From Acidobacteriota bacterium (lineage in GTDB: Bacteria > Acidobacteriota > Vicinamibacteria > Vicinamibacterales > CAVVIG01): 12,271 bases of DNA. The position numbers were made by a program, and so were the translations under genes. Under the pieces are notes generated by a model. The model was given only the letters and a program-made list of their open reading frames with translations, was not told where the DNA came from and ran no database searches. Below, piece by piece: positions 1 to 7,096 of the stretch (the first letter of the stretch is position 1; each line of letters opens with the position of its first letter). The stretch lies in assembly GCA_003222555.1 (NCBI GenBank), contig QHWL01000113.1, forward strand, positions 4,558 through 16,828, written 5' to 3'.

Positions 1-15
1 GGGGTGGGGCCCCGC
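1..15. repeat. GC-rich interspersed repeat, copy cut by window edge
   Basis: The first 14 bases are the exact reverse complement of CGGGGCCCCACCCC, which occurs twice more at 1941-1954 and 1966-1979 inside the M16 fusion gene. This copy lies just downstream of the lpxB stop codon. Its inner part GGGGCCCC is self-complementary. The left boundary lies outside the window, so its full length is unknown. It looks like a dispersed genomic repeat and has no run of T after it that would make it a classical terminator. Confidence 0.5.
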
Positions 16-22
16 GACAAAA

Positions 23-1163
23 CTAAATAACGTTCGTGGAATCGCTCGCATAACCCCTCCCCGCGATAATGCGCAGAATCGCTTCTGCGGCGCGGCGGCT
101 CGCGCCCGGTCCTCCAAGCCGATCGCGCACGCGTGCGAGGCCGTCGCGAATGTGCGTCACGCGCGCGCGGTCGGTCAGCATCGAGACGGTCTCGTTCGCG
201 ACCGCTTCAGGTGTGAACGCCGCCTGGATGAGCTCTGGAACGATCTTGTCGCCCGCAATCAGATTCACCATCCCGAACGTATCGAGGGTCACCAGCCGCC
301 GGCCGAGAAAGTACGTGGCCGGCGAGAGGCGGTACACGATGACCATCGGCGTATCGTGCAATGCCGCCTGCACGGTGGCGGTGCCCGACGCCGTGACGGC
401 GACAGCCGCCGAGGCCAGCACAGCGTCGGTTTGGCCTTCGACGATCGCCATCGCGGCCGGCTTTCGCCCGCCGCCGACCTCGAACAAGCGATCGTCGAGA
501 TTCGGCGCCCGCGCCACGACGAACTGAACGTCCGGCAGGCGCGCGCGTATCAAGTCCGCCGCGGCGATGAGATCTGGCAGGATCCTGGCGACTTCGTTCG
601 GTCGGCTGCCCGGGAGAATGGCCACGGTCGGGGCGGTCGGGGAAAGAGCGTGGGCGCGGAGAAAATCCTGTCGCGTCTGCGGCGTCTTCGCCAAGTCGAT
701 CAAAGGATGGCCGACAAACTCCACCGGCACCGCGGCCTTGCGATAGATCGCCTCCTCGAAGGGAAAGATCACGAGCACGCGGTCGGCAATCTCCCGCATC
801 GTCTTCATCCGCCCGGGACGCCACGCCCACAGTTGCGGGCTGATGTAGTAGACGACCGGAATGCGGAGGCGTTTGACGCGGCGTGCCAGCGGAAAATTGA
901 AGTCGGGAAAATCGATGACGACGAGCGCGTCGGGCCGCTCGGAGCGCGCCCAGTCGACCAGGCGCCGAAGCGTCGCCAGCGATCGCGGAATTTTCGCGAT
1001 CGCCTCCGTCAGGCCCGTCACGGCAAGGCCGCGGTAATCCGCAATCGGCCGCCCGCCCGCCGCGACAAACTGGGGCCCTCCGAGGCCGGACACCACCGCG
1101 CCGGGAGCAAGCCCGACGAGTTCCGGATGCTTCGCCGCAGGAAAGCAGGAGACGCGCCGTCAC
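23..1163 (-). CDS. lpxB: lipid-A-disaccharide synthase LpxB, frameshifted near the 5' end
   Basis: LpxB (glycosyltransferase family 19, GT-B fold) joins UDP-2,3-diacylglucosamine to lipid X to make the lipid A disaccharide at the inner membrane. The long frame (23-1123) shows LpxB sequence: GLGGPQFVAAGG, VVIDFPDFNFPLARR, YYISPQLWAWRPGR, GHPLID, LPGSRPNEV and the ASGTATVQAAL segment. The N-terminal strand MTARLLLSCGEAS, with the conserved GEASG turn, is in another frame and starts at GTG 1163. The frames meet at about 1124. Relative to the family pattern GEASGDLYAGALVREL, about ten codons (some 29 bases) are missing and the frame changes. The long frame alone has no start before GTG 1096, and an in-frame TGA at 1162-1160 follows ATG 1165. 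With the missing codons restored the protein would be about 389 residues, normal for LpxB. The GTG start lies one base past the M16 fusion gene's stop codon, as in a coupled operon. lpxB is usually essential, so an assembly error or a real inactivation are both possible. Confidence 0.88.
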
Positions 1164-1164
1164 A

Positions 1165-3615
1165 TCACGGGCGTTTGAACAGACCGGGATCGATCGCGGC
1201 GTTGATCTTGATGTCGGTCACGTGACGCTCGAGAATCGGCTGGCCGCCGCGCCGCACCGTCGCCGCGTAGGCGACTCGCACGCCGTCGACGTTGCGGTAG
1301 TCGCTGAACGCTTCTTCGACAACCGGCTGGCCTGGAGCCCCGGCGACGTAGGCTTGCTTTGAAATCAGGTCGGTATCAGGGGCGACGTACAAGACGACCG
1401 GATCCAAACCGGGGCCCGAAAACTCTAGCGCGTGATGCAGGTGGCCATCGTCGTCCTTGACGTCGGGCATCAGTCGTGGCCGAACCGCTCCGCTCTCGGC
1501 CGCCAGCAGCAACGTGACCGTATCGCGCTTCAGACTGGCTTGAAGGTCCCGCACCAGCCGCTCGGGCACGTCGTGTACACCTCTCGGATCGCGTATCCAC
1601 GCGCGCTCGCCGTCGTACACCTGCACGGTGGTGACTTCGGGCAGCGTCGTCTCGACGCGCACGTGATTGGGGTACTCGAGATAGGTCGTCGTGCGCGCCT
1701 CGATACGGCCGTCGGGCGAGGTCATCGCGGCGGACGTCACCGCCGTGATCGTTTTGATGGCGCGGAGCGTAGCGAGTCCGCCTTTGGCGGCGATGACGCG
1801 CTCGAGCAGCGCTTTCGCGCTCGCGCCTTCCTGGGTGGTGATGGCCGGCGCTTGCGGCGCAGCCGGTTGCCGATAGCTTGCCAAGCGAAGAGCAGGACTA
1901 CCCCCACCTGCCCCACCTGCCCAACTTTTTTTCATGCTCGCGGGGCCCCACCCCTCTTGTTGCGCCGGGGCCCCACCCCGGGCGTCTTTGGCTGAAGGCT
2001 CTCGCTCGCTCTCGCTCGGCGGCGCGGCTTCGCCGCGCTTCCCTCCGGCAGGCCACCCCAACGCGGCTGCCGCGTCGGGGACCCCGGCGCCTCGCTCGGG
2101 CCGCAGGCGCTCCCCTCCTGCCCTCCCGTCGGCCGTTTTCCGGCGCTTGAAGTCGACCGACGTGAGTTCGAGGTTGTCGAGGTCGATGGTTTCGAAGCTG
2201 CCGAACCCGATGGCCTGGAGCTGCGACGCGAACGCCGAGACGTCGCCCACAAGCACGATCGACAGCCGATCGGGCTTCAGGTAGGTTCGCGCCACGCTCT
2301 GGACGTCGTCGACGGTGACCGCGTTGACGCGATCGCGGAAGTTCTGCAGCTGCTCGACCGGGAGCCCGTAGAAAATCACGTTCAGCACCTGCATCGCAAT
2401 CGCGTCGGGCGTCTCGATGGTCAGCGGGAAGCTGCCCGTGAGATACGCCTGCGCATCGGCGAGCTCGCGTCCGCTCACCCGCTCGCGCTGCAGGCGCCAG
2501 AATTCGTCGACGATGAGCCGCAGCACTTCCCCGGTCGCTTCGGACCGCGTGTTGGTCTCCGCCCTGAAGTCGCCGCTCTCCTTCAACGTGCCCATGTGGG
2601 CCTGCGCGCCGTAGGTCAACCCGCGTTTTGTGCGAAGCACCTGGTGAAGCCGATTGCTGCCTTCGCCGCCCAGGATGCGAATGGCGAGATTGACGGCCAT
2701 GTAGTCGCGGTGGTTTCTCGGAATGCCGATGTGGCCCACGCGAACTTCGGTTTGCACGGCATCGGGCTTGTTGATCAGGATCACCCGCCGGGTCGGATCG
2801 GACGGATCGATGAATTTGTCGACTGGAATGTCGCGCCGCTCCCAGTCCGCGAACACGTTCTTGGCGGCCGCCAACGCTTCCTCCGCCGAGACGTCGCCGA
2901 CGATGGCCAGGATGGCGTTGTTGGGCGCGAAGTACTTGTCGTGAAACGCGACGAGATCGTCACGCGTGATGGCGGCAATCGTGTCGGGCGCGCCGGTTTC
3001 CGGCATGCCATACGGGTGGAACCCGAACACCAGCCGGTCGAAGACGGCGTCGGCGATGAACGCCGGGTCCTCGAAGCTGACCTGAAGGTTCGACAGCAGC
3101 TGCTGCCGCTGCCGATCGATTTCCGCCGGCGCGAACGCCGGATGGCGCGCGACATCGGACAGCATTCGCAGCCCGATCTCGAAGCTGTCCTTCATGACGA
3201 CCGCATTGACGAAGCTCAGATCGATGCCCGCGCCGGCGTCCAGGGTTCCGCCGATGAAGTCGATGGCGTCGTTCAACTGACCGGCCGACTTGGTTGTCGT
3301 TCCCTGATCGAGCAGAGACGCCGTCAGGTGCGCCACGCCGAGCTTCCCTTTCGGATCAAGGGAGCTGCCGGCGCGGACCAAGAGCCGCATGCTGACGGCA
3401 GGCTGCTCGTGGTGCAACACGACCACCACCTGCAGGCCGTTGGGCAGTGTCTGAATCTGATAGGGCGGGAAGTTCACGGCGCGCGCCGGCAGCGGGCGCG
3501 GTGCGCCCTCCGACGGCCAGTTGACCGTCTGCGCGGAAGCAGCGGGCCTGCCAAGACACACGAAGCTCAGAACCAACGCCACGCTCAACGAGTCGCGCGC
3601 CTCACGCCGCATCAT
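1165..3615 (-). CDS. M16 peptidase-like non-catalytic subunit with C-terminal LolA/LolB-like domain
   Basis: An 816-residue exported protein. Residues 1-28 form a signal peptide ending ASA before QT. Residues about 45-485 are a two-lobed M16 (insulinase/pitrilysin) region. The zinc motif HxxEH is replaced by HLTAS at 96-100, so this chain should not bind zinc. It keeps the R...Y pair (R331, Y335 in KRGLTYG) typical of the substrate-holding partner in heterodimeric M16 proteases. Residues about 491-595 are a Gly/Pro/Ala/charged linker encoded by repeat DNA. Residues about 596-816 (from AKALLERVIAAKGG to the end) look like the LolA/LolB-type beta half-barrel seen in outer-membrane lipoprotein-sorting-like proteins. 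The start overlaps the stop of the catalytic M16 gene by ATGA (3615-3612), so translation is coupled and the two proteins probably pair in the periplasm. M16 assignment is firm; the C-terminal domain assignment is moderate and the substrate unknown. Confidence 0.87.
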   Translation of the reverse strand: MMRREARDSLSVALVLSFVCLGRPAASAQTVNWPSEGAPRPLPARAVNFPPYQIQTLPNGLQVVVVLHHEQPAVSMRLLVRAGSSLDPKGKLGVAHLTASLLDQGTTTKSAGQLNDAIDFIGGTLDAGAGIDLSFVNAVVMKDSFEIGLRMLSDVARHPAFAPAEIDRQRQQLLSNLQVSFEDPAFIADAVFDRLVFGFHPYGMPETGAPDTIAAITRDDLVAFHDKYFAPNNAILAIVGDVSAEEALAAAKNVFADWERRDIPVDKFIDPSDPTRRVILINKPDAVQTEVRVGHIGIPRNHRDYMAVNLAIRILGGEGSNRLHQVLRTKRGLTYGAQAHMGTLKESGDFRAETNTRSEATGEVLRLIVDEFWRLQRERVSGRELADAQAYLTGSFPLTIETPDAIAMQVLNVIFYGLPVEQLQNFRDRVNAVTVDDVQSVARTYLKPDRLSIVLVGDVSAFASQLQAIGFGSFETIDLDNLELTSVDFKRRKTADGRAGGERLRPERGAGVPDAAAALGWPAGGKRGEAAPPSESEREPSAKDARGGAPAQQEGWGPASMKKSWAGGAGGGSPALRLASYRQPAAPQAPAITTQEGASAKALLERVIAAKGGLATLRAIKTITAVTSAAMTSPDGRIEARTTTYLEYPNHVRVETTLPEVTTVQVYDGERAWIRDPRGVHDVPERLVRDLQASLKRDTVTLLLAAESGAVRPRLMPDVKDDDGHLHHALEFSGPGLDPVVLYVAPDTDLISKQAYVAGAPGQPVVEEAFSDYRNVDGVRVAYAATVRRGGQPILERHVTDIKINAAIDPGLFKRP
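1831..2145 (-). repeat. Patchwork of interspersed repeats translated as the M16-LolA linker
   Basis: This stretch inside the M16 fusion gene is a mosaic of repeats. Plus-strand coordinates: two 9-mers CCCCACCTG (1902-1919), the same unit as the array upstream of nfo; two copies of CGGGGCCCCACCCC (1941-1954 and 1966-1979); a CTCGCTCGCT-type run (2001-2018); a perfect 7-bp stem GCGCGGC/GCCGCGC with 3-base loop (2022-2038); another perfect 7-bp stem ACGCGGC/GCCGCGT with 1-base loop (2061-2075); and CGGGGACCCCG (2076-2086). It stays open for about 105 codons and gives a low-complexity linker with no recognisable fold. Confidence 0.75.
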
Positions 3616-4985
3616 CGACCCACGGGCGCGGCGCCCGCCTTCGCCGATGGCAACAACGTCAGCACGGTCCGGTTCTCCGCGGTGAAGTACGTTCGTGCGA
3701 CGCGCTGCACGTCGGCGGCCGTGATGTTCTGAAAGATGTCGACTTCCCCGTCCGCGGTCCTGATGTCATGGTGAATCACCACGGCGTGCGCCAGCTGTAG
3801 CGCCTTCTGTTGATTCGACTCGCGCCCGAGAATGTAGTCGCGCGCGAACTGGTTCTTCGCGCGTTGAAGCTCGTGCGGGCTGATCGGCTCAGCCTTGAGC
3901 CGATCGAGCTCGGCGATGAGAGCGTCCACCGCTTCTTCCGGCGTGTGACCCGGCTGCACGATGGCGACGGCAAAAAAGATGTTGGGGTCTTCGATGAGAT
4001 TGGCGCCGCCAAACGCCGCGACCGCGACCCGCTTCTCGTACACCAGCCTCTGGTGGATCCGTGAGCTCTGCCCATCGGACAGCACCTTGGACGCGACGTG
4101 CAGCGGATAGGAATCGGGATTGCCGTCGTAGGTGACGTGATGCGCGACGACGACGGCGGGAAGCGGCCACGGCTCCTGCAGCGTCACCCGCTTCTCCTTG
4201 GTCTGCAGCGGCTCTTTCGGGATATCGCGCGGCACCGGGCGCGCGGCTTTCGGCACCCGGCCCAGATACTGATTCACCAGCTGCACGGCCTGCGACGAAT
4301 CGAAATCGCCGACGAGCACCATGGTCGCGTTCTCCGGCACGTAATAGGTGCGGTAGAACTCGCGCACGTCATCGACCGACGCCGCCTCCAGATCCTGCAT
4401 GCTGCCGATCGTCGGGTGCATGTAGGGATGAACCGAGAACGTCTGGGCGTAGATGATCTCGTTCAGGCGGCCGTACGGCTGGTTGTCGATGCGCATCCGG
4501 CGCTCTTCCTTCACGACGTCGCGTTCCGGCGCGAACGTGTCCTTGTCTATCCGCAGCGTCGCCATTCGATCGGCTTCGAGCCACAAGACCATCGGCAGGT
4601 ACTGCGACGGCAACGTTTCCCAGAACACCGTTTCATCGTCGGTCGTATAGGCATTGCTCTGGCCGCCGACGCCGGAAATCATCGACGTGTGCTCCTCCGG
4701 CCCGACGTTTTTCGAGCCCTTGAACATCAGGTGCTCGAAAAGGTGCGCGAAGCCTGTGCGTCCCGGTTTCTCGTTCTTGGAGCCGACGTGATACCAAAGC
4801 TGCAAGTGCACGATCGGCGTCGAATGGTCTTCTTCCAGGACGAGCGTGAGGCCGTTTGCCAGCGTCGTGATCTCGTACTGCAGCTTCGGCAGCCGGACCG
4901 CGGCCGATGAAACGGCCGTTGCGAGATACGTCACCGAGCCGGCCAGCAGCAGGCTCGCGAACGTTCGAACAAGGCGGGATGTCAT
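3612..4985 (-). CDS. M16 family zinc metalloprotease, catalytic subunit
   Basis: A 457-residue exported M16B-type zinc peptidase. An N-terminal signal peptide (about residues 1-28, hydrophobic core FASLLLAGSVTYLATAV, ending SSA) sends it to the periplasm. The inverted zinc motif HLFEH is at residues 81-85 (zinc ligands H81 and H85, catalytic base E84), with the third ligand in EE at 160-161, matching the M16 spacing. The second lobe has YEKRVAVAAFGG where the R...Y pair would be, so the pair is absent here. The downstream gene has the opposite set: no zinc motif but an R...Y pair. This is the arrangement of heterodimeric bacterial M16 proteases such as the Sphingomonas A1 pair. An AGAGGA ribosome site lies 11 bases before the ATG. 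It follows the barrel protein by 25 bases and overlaps the partner gene by 4. Confidence 0.92.
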   Translation of the reverse strand: MTSRLVRTFASLLLAGSVTYLATAVSSAAVRLPKLQYEITTLANGLTLVLEEDHSTPIVHLQLWYHVGSKNEKPGRTGFAHLFEHLMFKGSKNVGPEEHTSMISGVGGQSNAYTTDDETVFWETLPSQYLPMVLWLEADRMATLRIDKDTFAPERDVVKEERRMRIDNQPYGRLNEIIYAQTFSVHPYMHPTIGSMQDLEAASVDDVREFYRTYYVPENATMVLVGDFDSSQAVQLVNQYLGRVPKAARPVPRDIPKEPLQTKEKRVTLQEPWPLPAVVVAHHVTYDGNPDSYPLHVASKVLSDGQSSRIHQRLVYEKRVAVAAFGGANLIEDPNIFFAVAIVQPGHTPEEAVDALIAELDRLKAEPISPHELQRAKNQFARDYILGRESNQQKALQLAHAVVIHHDIRTADGEVDIFQNITAADVQRVARTYFTAENRTVLTLLPSAKAGAAPVGR

Positions 4986-4996
4986 CTCGTTGATTA

Positions 4997-5002
4997 TCCT
5001 CT
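4997..5002 (-). promoter_or_regulatory. Ribosome binding site for the catalytic M16 gene
   Basis: On the minus strand AGAGGA lies 11 bases before the ATG at 4985, within the 25-base gap after the preceding gene. It supports that start codon. The spacing is slightly long. Confidence 0.5.
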
Positions 5003-5010
5003 ACAACCGC

Positions 5011-5847
5011 TCATTTGTTGACGAGCCGGAAGCCGGCGAGCGCCCAATGCAAAGGCAGCCGGTCCAAGGGGTAGGCGTCCGCGCGCCGCTCGTACCCGGC
5101 AAACAGCTCCATGGCCGCGCCCCGGCCGGTGATGCGCACGCCGCCCTCGATGCGGCCGCTTTTTTGTGTATTTCGTTTGCTCGACGCGGCGTCGATGCCG
5201 AAGACTTCGCCTGAACCGCGGGCGTACACGCCGACGCGCTCGCTGAGCCCACGCCGAACGACGACATCGAGGTCCCCCGCCCAACTGTAGTCCACGAACG
5301 CGTGCGCGATGAGGCGACCCGCCCCCGCGCGGACGGCGACCGTCGTGCCTTCGAGGGAGAACCTCCGCAGCGCGCGCGCGCCCAGCACATTCCATGCGAC
5401 CGCCACGGTGTTGGGCCGATCGCCCAGATGGCGCGACACGTGATGCAACACGCCGGCGATTTCGGTCGCCCCGGCCCAAGCCGAGCACGAGGTCTCGAGC
5501 GTGTATTGCGACTGATTCGGATCGAAGGCCCGGAGCTCATTGCCGAGCACCGCTTCGTAATCGGCGACGATCGATGCGCGTCCGATCCCGTAGTCGATCA
5601 CGTCGAGCGCCCCCCCAAAGTGTGTGTCCCACAAGAAGCGCTTATCGTCGATGGCGAGCGAGACGCCCGAGAGCTGGAAATCGTAACGCGTCAGAAATTC
5701 CGGGGAATTGCTCGGCGCCTCCAATGGTTGGGGTCCCGGCTGCTGCGCGCCGGCGCGTGCGGACCACGCAAGCCAGACAACAATAACGAGCACGAGGCGC
5801 GTACCGCGGAGCGCGCGTCGCATTAGCGATTTAGACGGGTCAAGCAT
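5011..5847 (-). CDS. Secreted hypothetical protein, probable outer-membrane beta-barrel
   Basis: A product of 278 residues from ATG 5847. I do not recognise the family firmly. After a short basic stretch (MRRALRG) comes a hydrophobic core LVLVIVVWLAW and a cleavage-like ARAGA before QQ, a Sec signal peptide. The mature part is rich in alternating polar/hydrophobic strands with glycine and aromatic residues, for example FVDYSWAGDLDVVVRRGLS, GRIEGGVRITGRGAAMELF and WALAGFRLVNK, as in outer-membrane barrels. It also has an HHVSRHLGD segment. ATG 5847 is preferred because AGGAGAA lies about 10 bases upstream. ATG 5823, in TAATG with the lpxD stop, is an alternative that would also keep the signal peptide. 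Longer in-frame extensions to 5949 overlap lpxD and are unlikely. Its place between lpxD and the M16 pair suggests an envelope role. Confidence 0.72.
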   Translation of the reverse strand: MLDPSKSLMRRALRGTRLVLVIVVWLAWSARAGAQQPGPQPLEAPSNSPEFLTRYDFQLSGVSLAIDDKRFLWDTHFGGALDVIDYGIGRASIVADYEAVLGNELRAFDPNQSQYTLETSCSAWAGATEIAGVLHHVSRHLGDRPNTVAVAWNVLGARALRRFSLEGTTVAVRAGAGRLIAHAFVDYSWAGDLDVVVRRGLSERVGVYARGSGEVFGIDAASSKRNTQKSGRIEGGVRITGRGAAMELFAGYERRADAYPLDRLPLHWALAGFRLVNK

Positions 5848-6980
5848 TCGTCGAGCTTCTCCTGGAGAGCGGCGATGCGCTGCTCGAGCTCCGCGACACG
5901 TTTCTTGAGAGCGGGCAGCTGGGGAAACACCGCCGACGACTTCAGCCACTCCCGATTGGGAATGGATGGACAGCCCGACACGAAGGCCTCGGGCTCGAGA
6001 GAGTGAGTGATACCGGTCTGCCCCGTTGCCTTCACGCCTTTGCCGACGTGCAAATGGCCGCCGACGCCGACCTGACCCGCGAGCACCACGTCGTCGTCGA
6101 TCATCGTGCTGCCCGCGATACCGACCTGCGCCGCAAACAGCGCGCGCCGGCCAACGCTGACTCCGTGCGCGATTTGCACGAGGTTGTCGATTTTCGCGCC
6201 CGCGCGCACTCGCGTCTCTCCGACCGCGGGGCGATCGATGGTTGTGTTGGCGCCGATCTCGACATCGTCTTCGACCACGACGTCGGCGTGCTGGGGAATC
6301 TTGAAATGCGTTCCGTCGGGCTGTTTCGCGAAGCCGAAGCCATCGCTGCCGAGGACGGCGCCGTTCTGCACGATGACACGGTTGCCCAAGACGACGCCTT
6401 CGCGGATCGAGACTTGCGAATAGATGAGGCAGTCCTCGCCGATGCGCGCGCCGGGGCCGATGACCACGTTTGGATAAATGACGGTCCGCGCGCCGATTGA
6501 CGCTCCCGCTCCGATCGCGACAAAGGGGCCGATCGAGACGTCGGCGCCGAGCGTCGCATCGGGGGCCACGGCACTCTGGCGATCGACGCCCTTGGCCGGC
6601 CGCGGCGTTTGCACGAATAGGCTCAGCGCGCGCGCGAACGTCAGGTAGGGATGCTCGCTGCGCAGCACCCCGTACGGCGCCGGCGCCGGTCCGTCCGGTA
6701 CGTCCCGTACGTAGTGTCCGGCTTTAGCCGGACCTTGGGACGGAGCCGGGCCTTGGAACGCCGCCGGACCCTCCGACCTAGCGGGATCTTCCGGCGCGGC
6801 CGGGCCGAGAATCACCGCCGAGGCGCGCGTCGAGCGCAACAGCGAGTAATACTGGCGATTGGCGACGAAGGTCAGGTCGCCAGGCTGCGCGTGCTCGACG
6901 CCCGCGACGCGCAGGATCTCAATGTTGCCGTCACCTTCGAGGCGGCAATCCAACCGTTCGGCGAGGTCGCGGAGTTTCAA
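5823..6980 (-). CDS. lpxD: UDP-3-O-acylglucosamine N-acyltransferase LpxD with a repeat-encoded insertion
   Basis: LpxD adds the N-linked 3-hydroxyacyl chain from acyl-ACP to UDP-3-O-acylglucosamine, the third step of lipid A synthesis in the cytoplasm. The 385-residue protein has the N-terminal uridine-binding domain (about 1-125, with AQPGDLTFVAN), then a left-handed beta-helix of hexapeptide repeats (about 137-335). Active-site features are present: GSDGFGFA (211-218), NTTIDR and QIAHG, whose H272 matches E. coli H239. A C-terminal coiled coil (about 358-385) follows. Residues about 61-101 are an extra Pro/Ala/Gly loop between the domains, encoded by repeat DNA and making the protein longer than usual. 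The start is TTG at 6980. It is the only start codon that fits the family N-terminus (MKLRDLAERL), and it has no clear ribosome site. It heads the minus-strand operon. Confidence 0.93.
   Translation of the reverse strand: MKLRDLAERLDCRLEGDGNIEILRVAGVEHAQPGDLTFVANRQYYSLLRSTRASAVILGPAAPEDPARSEGPAAFQGPAPSQGPAKAGHYVRDVPDGPAPAPYGVLRSEHPYLTFARALSLFVQTPRPAKGVDRQSAVAPDATLGADVSIGPFVAIGAGASIGARTVIYPNVVIGPGARIGEDCLIYSQVSIREGVVLGNRVIVQNGAVLGSDGFGFAKQPDGTHFKIPQHADVVVEDDVEIGANTTIDRPAVGETRVRAGAKIDNLVQIAHGVSVGRRALFAAQVGIAGSTMIDDDVVLAGQVGVGGHLHVGKGVKATGQTGITHSLEPEAFVSGCPSIPNREWLKSSAVFPQLPALKKRVAELEQRIAALQEKLDECLTRLNR
5857..5863 (-). promoter_or_regulatory. Ribosome binding site deciding the barrel-protein start
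   Basis: AGGAGAA on the minus strand lies about 10 bases before ATG 5847, inside the end of lpxD. The competing ATG 5823 has no comparable purine run before it. This favours 5847 and a 25-base overlap with lpxD. Confidence 0.45.
6678..6800. repeat. Palindromic and 18-bp tandem repeats inserted in frame in lpxD
   Basis: On the plus strand: GTACG/CGTAC with a 3-base loop (6698-6710), then the 18-base palindrome GTCCGGCTTTAGCCGGAC (6716-6733; 8-bp stems, TT loop). Four degenerate 18-base units follow to about 6788. In the protein these are the six-residue repeats DPARSE, GPAAFQ, GPAPSQ and GPAKAG (residues 65-88), ending in AKAGHYV. The palindrome resembles an abundant interspersed repeat I remember from Vicinamibacteria; copy number cannot be checked here. 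Confidence 0.75.
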
Positions 6981-6995
6981 AAGAAAATTAAAGAA

Positions 6996-7088
6996 TTTAA
7001 GGATGTAAGGATTTAAGGATGTAAGGATTTTGCCGATTGCAAATCCCTAAATCAAATCCTAACATCCTTAAATCCTCACATCCTCAAA
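6996..7088. repeat. Inverted minisatellite 1: 16-base units between lpxD and mgtC
   Basis: Two perfect direct copies of TTTAAGGATGTAAGGA (6996-7011 and 7012-7027) are followed by a 29-base spacer. Two inverted copies come next: TCCTAACATCCTTAAA (7057-7072, one mismatch) and TCCTCACATCCTCAAA (7073-7088, three mismatches). The arms could fold into a hairpin of about 32 bp in either strand. The element fills most of the 116-base divergent gap between the lpxD TTG and the mgtC ATG, and is much more AT-rich than its surroundings. No good sigma-70 promoter is apparent outside it. Confidence 0.85.
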
Positions 7089-7096
7089 TTTCCCTC

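Noticed and set aside
1097..1163. Programmed ribosomal frameshift in lpxB
   Set aside because: No slippery heptamer is seen at the junction, and about ten conserved codons are also missing, so slippage alone would not restore the protein.
152..1225. Long plus-strand open frame opposite lpxB
   Set aside because: Arg/His-rich translation with no family pattern, fully antisense to LpxB motifs; typical of high-GC shadow frames.
2596..3732. 378-codon plus-strand open frame opposite the M16 genes
   Set aside because: It runs across the junction of two well-supported minus-strand M16 genes and has shadow-type composition and no recognisable motif.
4098..4910. 270-codon plus-strand open frame opposite the catalytic M16 gene
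   Set aside because: Antisense to the HLFEH-containing protease; no signal, domain or ribosome site of its own.
7037..7096. MgtC start at TTG 7037
   Set aside because: It would translate the inverted repeat as an N-terminal extension; ATG 7097 gives the normal family length.
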